Source: Bacteroidota bacterium (GTDB lineage: Bacteria > Bacteroidota > Bacteroidia > Chitinophagales > Saprospiraceae). From it: a stretch of 64,000 nt of DNA. A program made the position numbers and the translations under genes. Every line of letters begins with the position of its first letter. Position 1 is the stretch's first letter. The notes beneath the pieces were generated by a model that saw only the letters and a list, made by a program, of their open reading frames with translations, had not been told where the DNA came from and searched no databases. Of this stretch, positions 27,221 to 36,592 are shown in pieces. The stretch is from positions 1 to 64,000 of the forward strand of contig CAUJDW010000162.1 of assembly GCA_963169455.1 (NCBI GenBank), written 5' to 3'.

Positions 27221-28048
27221 ATGATCATCGACGCGCATCAGCATTTCTGGAAATACAACCCCCGACAGCACGCCTGGATCAGCGATGAAATGGCCGTGCT
27301 GAAGCAGGACTTTCTGCCTGTGCAGCTGAAATCGGTTTACCGGCAGTATGGCATCGGCGGCTGCGTGGCCGTGCAGGCCGATCAGTCGGAAGCGGAAACG
27401 GCATTCCTGCTCGGCCTGGCGGAACAGCATGATTTCATCAAAGGGGTGGTGGGCTGGGTGGACCTGCGGGCCGCCGATGTCGAAGAACGGCTGCAGTATT
27501 TCAGGGGCTTCACAAAGCTGAAGGGCTTCCGGCACATCGTTCAGGATGAGCCCGCCCCGGACTTTATGCTCCGGCCGGATTTCCAGCGGGGCCTGGCTTT
27601 GCTGCATCCGTACGGTTTCACCTATGACATCCTCATTTACCCCAGCCAGCTCGAAGCCGCGCTGAGGGTAGTAGAGCGTTTCCCGGGCCACCATTTCGTG
27701 ATCGACCATATTGCAAAACCCGACATCCGGACGGGACAGATGGGAACCTGGGCGGAATACATGAAGGCCATTGCCGCCAACCCCCGGGTTTTCTGCAAGA
27801 TATCAGGCCTGGTTACCGAAGCCGACTGGCGCCACTGGACGGTGGAAAGCTTTTTCCCCTATCTGGATATCGTTTTTGAAGCCTTCGGAACCGAGCGGCT
27901 GATGTTCGGCTCCGACTGGCCGGTATGCCTGCTGGCCGCCGATTACGGGCAGGTGAAGGGCATCCTGGAACGATATGCAGAACCACTCTCGGGCTGGGAA
28001 AAGGCGGGGATATGGGGTGGAAACGCAGCAGCTTTTTACGGGCTGTAA
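27221..28048 (+). CDS. Amidohydrolase-family L-fuconolactonase
   Basis: Hydrolyses the lactone produced by L-fucose dehydrogenase to L-fuconate. The 275-aa protein has the amidohydrolase_2 N-terminus MIIDAHQHFWKYNP with the HxH metal site, GVVGWVDLRAADVEE, GFRHIVQDEP near residue 105, ILIYPSQLEAAL, FVIDHIAKPDI and the terminal FGSDWPVCLLAADYG with the conserved Asp. Substrate assignment rests on family resemblance and on fucP, mutarotase and SDR genes next to it. The following pathway steps (fuconate dehydratase, 2-keto-3-deoxyfuconate enzymes) are not in the window. Confidence 0.88.
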   Translation: MIIDAHQHFWKYNPRQHAWISDEMAVLKQDFLPVQLKSVYRQYGIGGCVAVQADQSEAETAFLLGLAEQHDFIKGVVGWVDLRAADVEERLQYFRGFTKLKGFRHIVQDEPAPDFMLRPDFQRGLALLHPYGFTYDILIYPSQLEAALRVVERFPGHHFVIDHIAKPDIRTGQMGTWAEYMKAIAANPRVFCKISGLVTEADWRHWTVESFFPYLDIVFEAFGTERLMFGSDWPVCLLAADYGQVKGILERYAEPLSGWEKAGIWGGNAAAFYGL

Positions 28049-28116
28049 TTCCATGCCGGGCGCTGACGGGCGTCATTGCATTTGCCCCGGCTGCATCCGT
28101 ATATTGATAATAAAAA

Positions 28117-28617
28117 ATGCGGTTCTCCAACCTCTTGTTGTTTGCAGCCATGCTTATGCTCACCCCAAAACAGGACGCCATGAAACTATCAAGTGATGTT
28201 TTTGTCAACAACGGGGCTATCCCGAAAAAGTACACCTGCGACGGGCTCAACGTCAATCCCCCGCTCCGGATCGAGCACGTGCCCGACAAAGCCCGTAGCC
28301 TGGCCCTCGTGGTCGACGACCCCGACGCTCCGATGGGGACCTGGGATCACTGGGAAGTGTGGAATATCATGCCCAAAACTACCACCATCGCTGAAAATTC
28401 CGTGCCCGGAACGGAGGGGAAGAACAGCTGGGGGCAACGCGCCTATGGCGGCCCCTGCCCGCCCCGGGGCACGCATCGCTATTTCTTCAAACTCTACGCC
28501 CTCGACACGGAGCTGAAACTGGCCGCCAGCACTGACAAAAAAACCCTGGAAAGAGCCATGGAAGGCCACATCCTGGCCAAAGCGGAACTGATCGGGCTGT
28601 ACCAGCGCAGCCGTTGA
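28117..28617 (+). CDS. YbhB/YbcL-family Raf-kinase-inhibitor-like (PEBP) protein
   Basis: Phosphatidylethanolamine-binding-fold protein. From the ATG at 28117 the protein is 166 aa with a hydrophobic N-terminus (LLLFAAMLMLTPKQDA) that could be a signal peptide. An internal ATG at 28180 would give a cytosolic form like E. coli YbhB. Family motifs: IPKKYTCDGLNVNPPLRIE, LALVVDDPDAPMGTWDHW, WGQRAYGGPCPPRGTHRYFF, LYALDTELKL. The ligand is unknown. It follows the lactonase by 68 bp on the same strand. Confidence 0.9.
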   Translation: MRFSNLLLFAAMLMLTPKQDAMKLSSDVFVNNGAIPKKYTCDGLNVNPPLRIEHVPDKARSLALVVDDPDAPMGTWDHWEVWNIMPKTTTIAENSVPGTEGKNSWGQRAYGGPCPPRGTHRYFFKLYALDTELKLAASTDKKTLERAMEGHILAKAELIGLYQRSR

Positions 28618-28652
28618 GTTTTGTAAAAAAAGGCAAGCACAGGCCGGGCGCT

Positions 28653-31640
28653 TTAACGCATCACCAATCCATCGGGCGCTGCTTCCTCGCCGAATCCGGG
28701 GAAATTATCCAGGGCGTCATAGATGGTGCTCAGGATGCGGCGGCGCGTTTTCATTTTATTCAGCCTGTAGTTGTTCATGGAGGGGTAGGTGCGGTTGGCG
28801 AGGAAAACGAATACCAGTTGTTTGTCGGGGTCTGCCCAGGCGCAGGTGCCGGTGAAGCCGGTATGGCCGAAGGTGTTTTCTGAGGCTTCGGGCGGCAGGT
28901 TTATCCATTTATCCGGGTCGAGTTGAGGCATGTCGAAACCGAGCCCCCGGCGCGTTTCCCCCGGGTGGCGGGCGGTAAATTCCCGGATGGTGGCGGGCTG
29001 AAGAAACTGCTGCCCGCCGTATTGCCCTTCGTTGAGCAGCATCTGCATGATCACGCCCACGTCGTAGGCCGTGGCGAAGAGCCCCGCGTGGCCGCTGACG
29101 CCGCCCAGCATGGCGGCGCCCATATCGTGGACATAGCCGTGCACCGTTTGAAGGCGGAAGTAGTTATCCCGTTCGGTAGGCGGGATGCGGGTAAGAGGGA
29201 AATATTTCCAGGGGTTGTAGGTGATCGTTTTCAGGCCCAGGGGCCGGTAGAAGTGGGTGGCCAGGTACTCGTCCAGAGGCTGCCCGCTGAGGTGTTGCAC
29301 CATGCGGGCGATGAGGTAAAATCCCAGGTCGCTGTATTCGTAATTCCGCCTGCTGCTCAATCTCGAATCGTATATCTGCCGCCAGATATTTTTCTGAAAG
29401 TCATCCCTTAGGAAGAGGTGGTTGGCCACCGGCACTGAATAGCCGGGTTCCGGGCTTTGGCGGTAATATTCCGGCCTTTGCCGCACTTTTCTGCGGCGCG
29501 TCGTCATGGTCTGTTTGTAAAAAGGTATCCAGCCTTCCAGGCCTGCGCGGTGGGCCAGGATGTCGCGCAGCACCAGCGTTGCCTTATTGGAGCCCTCCAG
29601 CTCGGGCAAATAGCGAACGATAGGCGTATCGAGGCTGAGCAGGCCCTGCTCATAGAGCTTCATCACCGCCAGGGCAGCCCCGGTGATCTTGGTGAGGGAG
29701 GCGAGGTCGTAGAGGTCATCGGTGCGCACGGGCTGAAGCTGGCGGTAGGTGTGGTAGCCGAAGGCTTTCTCATAAATGACGTGGCCATCCTTTGCGACGA
29801 GCACTACACAGCCGGGCGTCGCCCTGGCCGCGATGGCGCCGGCGGCGATCTCATCGATGCGGGCCAGTGTGCTGCTGTCGAGCCCACCGAAAGCCGGCGG
29901 CGCAAAGCCGAAGCGGGAAACCTGGCGGGTGAATACCCCCGTCTCGAAGCTGCTGCGCGGCGAGGCCGTCACCGGCAGCCGCCCCTTCAGGGCAATGGCT
30001 CCGAAGAGGGCCTGGGCGGCGAGGTCCTGGGTGACGGGGTCTTCGTCATAGGCTTCCAGCACCCACTCCATATCGTCAAAATTGCGGAGGCTGTAAGGGT
30101 TGCCGAATACGACGAGTACAACCCGCGTTTCGCGCTGAAGGGCGCGCAGGAAACTGAGGGTTCCGGGGGTAATGCCCCAGTTGTCGCTCGCCTTGCTCCC
30201 CATGTCGTGCAGGCTGACGATCACGGCATCCTTATTTTTCAGCTTTTGGATCAGCTCCTGGCTCCTGGCGGAAGATATGTCGCGCCCAACCTGCAGAACC
30301 GGCATTTGCTGGTAGGCCAGCAGGCGCTCCTGGAAGGGCGTTTGCCTGGAGGCTCCGATGCTCAGGGAAGCCAGTTGCAGGGTGTCGAGCTTCCGGAAGG
30401 GAATGAGCCCTTCGCGGTTGCGCACCAAAGTGAGGGCGTTGGCTATGAGTTCGCGCTTGAGCGCGACGGCCTGCGGCGCGTTGAGCGCCTGGCGCAGGCT
30501 GTCGGGCGGAGGGAGGGGTACATAATGGGTGAGCCCCAGCCGGTATTTGGCCCACAGTATCTTCTTCACGCTGTGTTCGATCCGTTCCCAACTGATCCGG
30601 CCCTCGCTGATGTATTTTCTGATCTCGGACACTGAGGCTTCCAGGTCCTCCGGCAGCAGTAGTATGTCGTTGCCGGCGAGCAGAGCTTCGGCCTCCACCT
30701 GGCCGCTGCGGAAGTGTTTGGTGACGCCTTTCATCTCCAGGGCATCGGTGAAGATGAGCCCTTCAAAACCGATTTCCTCCTTCAGCAATTTCGTGATGGC
30801 CTTGTCGGACAGGGTCGTGGGGCGGTTTTCGCGATCGTCGAGCGCGGGCACGTTCAGGTGGGCGACCATCATGCTGCCGATGCCGTACTGCGACAGGAGC
30901 CGGAAGGGGAAGAGTTCGATGCTGTCGAGCCGCTCCCGGCTGTGGGTGATGACGGGCAGGTCGAGGTGGGAGTCCACATCGGTGTCGCCATGGCCGGGAA
31001 AATGTTTGGCGCAGGCGAGTATGCCGTTGTCTTCCATGCCCTTGGCGTACATATAGCTCTTCACGGCCACATTATACCGCCCTTCCCCGAAGGAACGAGT
31101 ATTAATGACGGGGTTGGCGGGGTTGTTGTTGACATCGGCTACGGGCGCGAAGTTGATGTGCACGCCCACCAGGCGCATCTGCCGGGCAATTTCCCTGCCC
31201 ATGTCGTACAGCAGGCGGTTGTCCTGTATGGCGCCCAGCATCAGTTGGCGGGGAAAGCTGATGGTGCTGTTTTTCATGCGCATGCCCAGGCCCCATTCTC
31301 CATCGATGCCGACCAGAAGGGGCGCCGGCTGGGCCAGCATCTGGTACTGGTTGGCCAATTCAACCTGCTTTTCCGGCGTGCCCTGGAAAAAGCACAGCCC
31401 GCCCACATGGTATTTTTCGATCTGCGACATCACCTTGTCGACGTGCTCCTGCCCCAGGTCGGAGTGGGCCCGGATCATGAATAACTGCCCCAGGCGCTGC
31501 GCCTCCGTCATGGCGTTGTACACCGAATCCACCCACTGCTGCCCGGAGGGCGGGCTGCCCTGCCCGGCAGCGGCAAAGGAAGAAAAAACAAGGGCTATGC
31601 CTGCGGTCAGAACCGGAAAAAAAGGCCGTCTCTCTTTCAT
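28653..31640 (-). CDS. Secreted GH3 beta-N-acetylhexosaminidase-like / beta-lactamase-fold serine hydrolase fusion
   Basis: A two-domain periplasmic or surface protein of about 995 aa, from the ATG at 31640 with a signal peptide (PVLTAGIALVFSSFAAAGQG). The N-terminal half is a glycoside hydrolase family 3 domain of NagZ type, with VGIDGEWGLGMR, HINFAPVADVNNNPANP and KHFPGHGDTDVDSHLDLP. The C-terminal half is a class C/DD-peptidase-like serine hydrolase with the SxxK motif in DLASLTKITG, Tyr motif YEYSDLGFYL and GHTGFTGTCAW in place of KTG. The combination suggests concerted action on peptidoglycan or muropeptides, cleaving GlcNAc linkages and peptide or ester bonds. The open frame continues upstream through a 16-bp repeat array into the next gene; that part is not real protein. 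Confidence 0.9.
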   Translation of the reverse strand: MKERRPFFPVLTAGIALVFSSFAAAGQGSPPSGQQWVDSVYNAMTEAQRLGQLFMIRAHSDLGQEHVDKVMSQIEKYHVGGLCFFQGTPEKQVELANQYQMLAQPAPLLVGIDGEWGLGMRMKNSTISFPRQLMLGAIQDNRLLYDMGREIARQMRLVGVHINFAPVADVNNNPANPVINTRSFGEGRYNVAVKSYMYAKGMEDNGILACAKHFPGHGDTDVDSHLDLPVITHSRERLDSIELFPFRLLSQYGIGSMMVAHLNVPALDDRENRPTTLSDKAITKLLKEEIGFEGLIFTDALEMKGVTKHFRSGQVEAEALLAGNDILLLPEDLEASVSEIRKYISEGRISWERIEHSVKKILWAKYRLGLTHYVPLPPPDSLRQALNAPQAVALKRELIANALTLVRNREGLIPFRKLDTLQLASLSIGASRQTPFQERLLAYQQMPVLQVGRDISSARSQELIQKLKNKDAVIVSLHDMGSKASDNWGITPGTLSFLRALQRETRVVLVVFGNPYSLRNFDDMEWVLEAYDEDPVTQDLAAQALFGAIALKGRLPVTASPRSSFETGVFTRQVSRFGFAPPAFGGLDSSTLARIDEIAAGAIAARATPGCVVLVAKDGHVIYEKAFGYHTYRQLQPVRTDDLYDLASLTKITGAALAVMKLYEQGLLSLDTPIVRYLPELEGSNKATLVLRDILAHRAGLEGWIPFYKQTMTTRRRKVRQRPEYYRQSPEPGYSVPVANHLFLRDDFQKNIWRQIYDSRLSSRRNYEYSDLGFYLIARMVQHLSGQPLDEYLATHFYRPLGLKTITYNPWKYFPLTRIPPTERDNYFRLQTVHGYVHDMGAAMLGGVSGHAGLFATAYDVGVIMQMLLNEGQYGGQQFLQPATIREFTARHPGETRRGLGFDMPQLDPDKWINLPPEASENTFGHTGFTGTCAWADPDKQLVFVFLANRTYPSMNNYRLNKMKTRRRILSTIYDALDNFPGFGEEAAPDGLVMR

Positions 31641-31700
31641 GTACTTTGGTATTGAATGTTCAGTTTTTGGCTCCATCGGTTGTGGCCCAGGGGTGTAGAG

Positions 31701-31912
31701 GCTGCGGCTGTATAGGCCCACTACTGCGTAGGCCCGCGACTGCGTAGGCCCAGGGCCGTGTAGGCCCACGACTGTGTAGGCCCAGGACCGTGTAGGCCCG
31801 CGGCTGCGTAGGCCCAGGGCTGTATAGGCCCACGACTGTTTTGGCCCAGGGCTGTATAGGCCCAGGGCTGTGTAGGCCCAGGGCTGTGTAGACCCACGAC
31901 TGAAGTCGTGGG
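31701..31912 (-). repeat. Tandem 16-bp repeat (about 12 units) ending in a 20-nt palindrome
   Basis: Units of CCCAGGGCTGTGTAGG and variants (CCCACGACTGTGTAGG, CCCGCGACTGCGTAGG) run from 31701 to 31892. The last one turns into CCCACGACTGAAGTCGTGGG (31893-31912), a perfect palindrome around GA. The palindrome touches the stop codon of the TPR gene (31915-31913). The array lies between two minus-strand genes. Confidence 0.88.
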
Positions 31913-33922
31913 TTATTGGGGGTATTTGGGGTCCAGTTGGGCGGCTTTGCGGCGGTACTCTTCGGCCAGGCCGGTATTGCCGAGCTGGGAGTGGGCCAGA
32001 TGGAGGTTCCACCATGCCTCCGCATTATCCGGCGCCTGCTGGCTGGCCAGGGTGAAAAACTCCACTGCAAGCGCCGGGTTTTGGTTGATGCCATGTGCTA
32101 CGCCCAGCAGGCGTAACACGTCGTAATCCTTCGGCAGCAGTTCGTATGCTTTTGTGAGGTATGTAAGCGCCAGGCTCAGGTCGTTTTTTGATTCGCCGTA
32201 ATATCGCCCCGCATCGCGGTAGGTGATGCCCAGGTTGCGCCGGGCGTCGGCATAATTGGGGTCGATGGCAAGAGCCTTGTTGTAGGCGTCGATCGATTTT
32301 TCGTATTCCTGCAGGTAGTTGTGAGCGTTACCCAGCAGCAGGTAGGCATTCTTGTAATTGGGGTGGATGGCCAGCGCCTGTTCGAGGTGTCCGATGGCCT
32401 CCCGCAGCATGGCCGGGCGCCGGGCCTCGTTTTCCGGTTTGACCGACTGGGTGATGAGTTCACCTCCCACCGCATTTCTGAGTTTGGCGCTGTTGGGCGA
32501 GTTGGCGATGTCGGTAGTGAAGAGGGTGTAGTTGTCCTTCCAGGCCATATTGCGCACGATGGTGCGGGCGGAAAAGGCAAGGGTAACGGCTGCAAGCACC
32601 GCCAGCACTACAGTGAAGTGGCGGAAAGCCAGCGGCTGTCCCTCCCCTGCCTGCCGGGCGGCCCAGCGGCACCCCAGGATGGCGAGCGCCAGGCAGAAGC
32701 CCGCCGAGGGCATGAACATCAGGCGTTCGGCCATGTGCGTTCCAATGGGAAACAGAAGGTTGGAAACGATGGACAAGGTGGCCAGGTAGTAGAGGATGGC
32801 AAAACTCAGGGGATCCTTCTTCGGCAGGCGGAACACGGCGTAACCCAGCATGGCCAGATAAACCAGCAAGCTCAGCAGCACCCCCCCGTCGCCGAAGTCC
32901 ATAACCCCGACCTGCCGGGGGTAGTAGTCGTGTGTGAGCACCAGAGGCAGGAACAGCAATTGTACGTATTTGCCCAGCGTAAAGAGCACGGTAGCCAGGC
33001 GCTCGCCCGGTGTGAAGTCCACATACTGGTTGCCCACCAGCTTGATGAAGGGGTTGTTCATCATTTCCCGGACCGGCTCGCCGATGCCCCAGCCCATCAC
33101 CGAGTAGCGGATGATGAGGAAAAGGGCCGCCGCCACCGCCAGCGGGAGGCTCTGCCGGACGATCTGCCCTGCACTGGCTTTGGTGAAGAAGTAGTAGGCC
33201 AGGGGCGCCACCGCCAGGAAAGTAATGGCATTTTCCTTGGACATCAGCCCCAGGAAAAAGGCGATGCCCGCCAGCACATTCAGCAGGGGTTTATTCTCCC
33301 GGTATGCCCTCAGGGAAAAAAAGAGGGCGGCCAGGCTGCCCAGCAGCGCCACCATCTCATCGGCCCCCTTGATGTTGGCCGCCACTTCCGTATGGATGGG
33401 GTGGGCGGCAAACAGCAGGCTGGCGGCAAAGGCGATGAAGTAAGCCCGCGCCTGCCCCTGCGCCGGGCGGAACAACTGGAGCAGCAGGAGGTAAAACACC
33501 ATCACCGTCAGGCCGTACAGCAAGCCGTTGACGAGGTGCCCTACAAAAGGGGATTTGCCGAATAGCTGGTGCTCCAGGGCAAACAGCACCAGCGTCAGGG
33601 GGCGATAGCGGCCGCCGGCCACCAGGTTTGCTTTGCCTTCTTCCTTGAAGAAACCGTAAAAAGTGTCCTTCGACAGGATGCCGGGAATCCCCTTCAGGCC
33701 GTCCTGCACGAACATATTGTCGTAAATGACGATGGCGTCGTCGAGGGTGTAGTCGTGTAAAAGGGTATTGGCGTACAGCAGGAAGCTGAAAGCGAAAAGC
33801 GCCCACTTCATCAAACGGGTATTGCTGGACCAGGCGGGAAAGCCCTTCAGCCCTTCCGCCGCCCTGGCCGGGGCCGGTGGCATTGCCTGCTGCTGCCTTG
33901 AATTCTTCTTCTGTTTCGACAT
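31913..33922 (-). CDS. Polytopic membrane protein with C-terminal TPR domain (TMTC / O-mannosyltransferase-like)
   Basis: Inner-membrane protein of about 669 aa. The first 450 residues hold about a dozen hydrophobic helices, opening with LFAFSFLLYANTLLHDYTLD (DD motif in the first periplasmic loop: TLDDAIVIYDN), then RYRPLTLVLFALEHQLFG and HPIHTEVAANIKGADEM. That layout is typical of GT-C glycosyltransferases and the eukaryotic-like TMTC family. The C-terminus carries about five tetratricopeptide repeats (HLEQALAIHPNYKNAYLLLG, AYNKALAIDPNYADARRNLG, others to the end). It may transfer a sugar to secreted proteins; the reaction is inference. The start MSKQKKNSRQQQ at 33922 is chosen because upstream codons lie opposite tesB. 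Confidence 0.83.
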   Translation of the reverse strand: MSKQKKNSRQQQAMPPAPARAAEGLKGFPAWSSNTRLMKWALFAFSFLLYANTLLHDYTLDDAIVIYDNMFVQDGLKGIPGILSKDTFYGFFKEEGKANLVAGGRYRPLTLVLFALEHQLFGKSPFVGHLVNGLLYGLTVMVFYLLLLQLFRPAQGQARAYFIAFAASLLFAAHPIHTEVAANIKGADEMVALLGSLAALFFSLRAYRENKPLLNVLAGIAFFLGLMSKENAITFLAVAPLAYYFFTKASAGQIVRQSLPLAVAAALFLIIRYSVMGWGIGEPVREMMNNPFIKLVGNQYVDFTPGERLATVLFTLGKYVQLLFLPLVLTHDYYPRQVGVMDFGDGGVLLSLLVYLAMLGYAVFRLPKKDPLSFAILYYLATLSIVSNLLFPIGTHMAERLMFMPSAGFCLALAILGCRWAARQAGEGQPLAFRHFTVVLAVLAAVTLAFSARTIVRNMAWKDNYTLFTTDIANSPNSAKLRNAVGGELITQSVKPENEARRPAMLREAIGHLEQALAIHPNYKNAYLLLGNAHNYLQEYEKSIDAYNKALAIDPNYADARRNLGITYRDAGRYYGESKNDLSLALTYLTKAYELLPKDYDVLRLLGVAHGINQNPALAVEFFTLASQQAPDNAEAWWNLHLAHSQLGNTGLAEEYRRKAAQLDPKYPQ

Positions 33923-34018
33923 GGCCCTGAAGGTGCGCTTTGGTACGGATGACCGAAAATATTGATTTTTTTGAATCCACGGTAAGAGGCTGTTGGAAAA
34001 ATGCATTTCTTTATCCTT

Positions 34019-34882
34019 ATGAAAAGCATCAAGGAACTGCTCGGCCTGCTGGAACTGGAGGCCATCGAAGAGAACTTTTTCCGCGGGCAAAGCCGCAGTG
34101 TGGGCAGCCGCCGCGTTTTCGGGGGGCAGGTGCTTGCCCAGGCCCTGCAGGCAGCTATCCGCACCGTGCCGGAAGGCCGCCAGGCGCATTCCCTGCACGC
34201 CTATTTCATCCTGGCCGGCGACATCGAACTGCCCATCATCTTCGAAGTGGACCGCATCCGCGACGGCGGCAGTTTTAACACCCGCCGCGTAAAGGCCATT
34301 CAGCGGGGGCAGGCCATTTTCAATATGTCGGCTTCTTTTCAGAAATTGGAAGAGAGCTTCGAGCATCAGATCAGCATGCCCAATGTGGCGCCTCCCGAGG
34401 GGCTGTTGAACTGGGACCAGCTCGTGGAGGACTTCGGCGACAAATTGCCGGAGAGCCTCCGGCGCTTCCTGGAGATCGACCACCCTATCGAGTTCCGGCC
34501 CGTCGAGCGCATCTCTCCAAGCATGTTGTCCGGCAGGCAACAGCCGCTGCGCCATGTCTGGATGCGCTCCAAGGGGGCCATGCCCGACGAGCCCGGCGCC
34601 CATCAGGCCGTGCTGGCCTATGCTTCCGACTATAACCTGCTGACTACGGCCCTGCTGCCCCACGGCGGCCAGGCCGCCTTCGGCAGCGTCCAGTTGGCCA
34701 GCCTCGACCATGCCATGTGGTTCCACCGCAGCTTCCGGGCCGACGAATGGCTGCTCTACGCCATCGACAGCCCCAGCGCTTCCGGGGGCCGCGGCTTTAC
34801 CCGCGGCAGCATCTTCGACCAGGAAGGACGGCTCGTGGCCTCCGTTGCCCAGGAAGGGCTGATCAGGGCGGTGAAGCGGTAG
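34019..34882 (+). CDS. tesB: Acyl-CoA thioesterase II
   Basis: Hydrolyses medium- and long-chain acyl-CoA to free fatty acid and CoA in the cytosol. The 287-aa double-hotdog protein aligns with E. coli TesB: MKSIKELLGLLELEAIEENF, FRGQSRSVGSRRVFGGQVLA, QAIFNMSASFQK near the middle, HQAVLAYASDYNLLTTAL with the catalytic Asp, and SLDHAMWFHRSFRADEWLLY. An upstream ATG at 34001 adds six residues and is less likely. It is divergent from the TPR membrane gene. Confidence 0.94.
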   Translation: MKSIKELLGLLELEAIEENFFRGQSRSVGSRRVFGGQVLAQALQAAIRTVPEGRQAHSLHAYFILAGDIELPIIFEVDRIRDGGSFNTRRVKAIQRGQAIFNMSASFQKLEESFEHQISMPNVAPPEGLLNWDQLVEDFGDKLPESLRRFLEIDHPIEFRPVERISPSMLSGRQQPLRHVWMRSKGAMPDEPGAHQAVLAYASDYNLLTTALLPHGGQAAFGSVQLASLDHAMWFHRSFRADEWLLYAIDSPSASGGRGFTRGSIFDQEGRLVASVAQEGLIRAVKR

Positions 34883-34958
34883 TTCAGTAGTCAGTGCGCA
34901 GTATGCCCGTGCGCAGGGCTGCCTCTGTTACCGGGCCGACGAAAGGCGCCTTGGAAGT

Positions 34959-36503
34959 TTAGTTCAGGCTTTTCATATACGCAATCACCAGGTCGCGGAT
35001 GTCATTCCGGACGGTTTGCCCCTTCACGCTGAGCTGATCGCGTTTTTCGTATTTGAAATCCTTCAGAAAGCCCAGGTTGGCTTCCTTGCCGCTGGCTACG
35101 AACTCGGGCAGGACGAGGCTGTACTGTTTTCCCACACTGACCGCCTGTCCGTTGACATGCCACTTGCCGTTGATGTTCTCCACGTTTTTGATCTGGAAAT
35201 ACCCTCCTTCCGTGCGGTTGGTGATCAGGCCAATTTCCAGGGCCTTTTCCAGGACGTTGCCGGGCAGTTCCATGCGGCTGATGGGGCCGCCGAAGGGGAA
35301 AGTGCGCAGCACGTCGTACTGGGTGACGGCGCCCGTGATGTCGTCGTCCATGCGCATGGAGCCGCTGTTGATGAGGTAGATGTCGGCGCCGGGCCAGGCG
35401 GCTTCGAAGGCGTCGACGGTGATGCGGCCGTAGTTGGTGGGGTGGCTGCGGACGTCCACCTCCTTGCATTCGAGGGGTTCCTTGGCGAAGAACACCTGTT
35501 CGTCGGGTATATAACCCATGCCGCGCATGATCTTGTCCACATCGCCCTGCCATTTGTCCACCACGGCCTGGGTGGCGGGGTCGTCGGGTATGCTGTCGTC
35601 GATCTTCATCAGGCTGGTGCGTACGCGGGAGAAGCCGGAAGCAGGATTGTAGGCCACCCGGTGGATGTAGGCCGTTTTGGCGTTGGCGTCGGCCTTGGTG
35701 ATGATGGTGTTTTCCACGTAGTGGTTCATATTGGTGTGGTCGTGGCCGCCGAGGAAGAGCAGCACGCCGGGCACTTCTGCGGCCAGCGCCTGGTCGTCGG
35801 CCACTGCCAGGTGGGTCAGGGCGATGACGATGTCGGCCTGGGGTTTTACTTTCTCATAGGTTTCCCGGAAGGTTTCCACCACTGGTTTGTAGTGCACGTA
35901 TTCCTTCTGGTTGAAGGGCAAAACCACGCCGATAATGCCCACCCGGAGCACGCCGCCCTGCGGGTTGCGGAACTCGCGGATGATGTATTCCGGGATGGGC
36001 CTGTCCTGGCCCTTCACCATTTGCCTGAAGGGGCGGAGCTGGCCGCCGTCGGCGCGTTGGGCGTTGCACACGGTGAACTCAAAGGTGCTCTGGTTGATGC
36101 GCTTCTGCAGCAAATCTGCGTCGCTGAGGTCGAACTCGTGGTTGCCGAAGGTGGCGTAGTCCAGGCCCATGGCGTTGAGGACTTCCACCATCTGCAGCCC
36201 GGCGATGCGCTCGCCGCTTTCCTGTTTGAGGGTGCCGATAAGGGAGGGGCTCAGGAAGTCGCCGGCAATGACGGCGATGGTGTTGGGGTTTTCGCTCAGC
36301 AATTCCTTCTTCAAGGTGGCCACGCGGGCCAGCCCCCCGGCCTTGCCCCCTTCCAGGGGCGAAATTTCATACACGTCGTTGATCTGGAGGATGGTGAACT
36401 CGATGTTGCCCGCTGCGGGAGCGACTACTGTTTTTTGCGTGCTGGTGCAGGCTCCCGACAACAGGAGCAGGGCCAACAGCCAGAAGGTGGAACGGAAACG
36501 CAT
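34959..36503 (-). CDS. 5'-nucleotidase / metallophosphatase lipoprotein (UshA family)
   Basis: Periplasmic or surface phosphoesterase of about 514 aa that releases phosphate from nucleotides or related esters. A lipoprotein signal (LLALLLLSGAC) follows the ATG at 36503. The metallophosphatase domain shows LQINDVYEI (a variant of the usual NDxHG), VIAGDFLSPS, TFGNHEFDLSD, LGGHDHTNMNHY. The C-terminal 5'-nucleotidase domain has ADIYLINSGSMRMDD, TFPFGGPISRMELPG and a final stretch KGQTVRNDIRDLVIAY. A good promoter precedes it. The variant first metal motif groups it with the NDVYE-type subfamily, whose substrate is not well defined. Confidence 0.88.
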   Translation of the reverse strand: MRFRSTFWLLALLLLSGACTSTQKTVVAPAAGNIEFTILQINDVYEISPLEGGKAGGLARVATLKKELLSENPNTIAVIAGDFLSPSLIGTLKQESGERIAGLQMVEVLNAMGLDYATFGNHEFDLSDADLLQKRINQSTFEFTVCNAQRADGGQLRPFRQMVKGQDRPIPEYIIREFRNPQGGVLRVGIIGVVLPFNQKEYVHYKPVVETFRETYEKVKPQADIVIALTHLAVADDQALAAEVPGVLLFLGGHDHTNMNHYVENTIITKADANAKTAYIHRVAYNPASGFSRVRTSLMKIDDSIPDDPATQAVVDKWQGDVDKIMRGMGYIPDEQVFFAKEPLECKEVDVRSHPTNYGRITVDAFEAAWPGADIYLINSGSMRMDDDITGAVTQYDVLRTFPFGGPISRMELPGNVLEKALEIGLITNRTEGGYFQIKNVENINGKWHVNGQAVSVGKQYSLVLPEFVASGKEANLGFLKDFKYEKRDQLSVKGQTVRNDIRDLVIAYMKSLN

Positions 36504-36517
36504 GGCTTGTTTTTGCC

Positions 36518-36548
36518 TAAAAGTAAGCATTGCGTTGAGCTGTTGCAA
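36518..36548 (-). promoter_or_regulatory. Promoter of the 5'-nucleotidase gene
   Basis: On the minus strand TTG (36548-36546) and TACTTTTA (36525-36518) are separated by 20 bp, matching the Bacteroidota -33/-7 arrangement, with the -7 box one base off TAnnTTTG. It lies 15 bp before the ATG. Confidence 0.5.
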
Positions 36549-36592
36549 GCCAAAATCCGGCGCCATTTTTTTATATTGCACAAAAACGAGGC

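Noticed and set aside
31701..31912. CRISPR-like or coding 16-residue repeat upstream of the GH3 fusion
   Set aside because: Units are 16 bp without spacers. The open frame through them only reflects lack of stops; the real GH3 start with signal peptide is at 31640.
33923..34726. N-terminal extension of the TPR membrane protein across tesB
   Set aside because: The extension is antisense to the well-supported tesB gene; the ATG at 33922 directly precedes a basic N-terminus and the first membrane helix.
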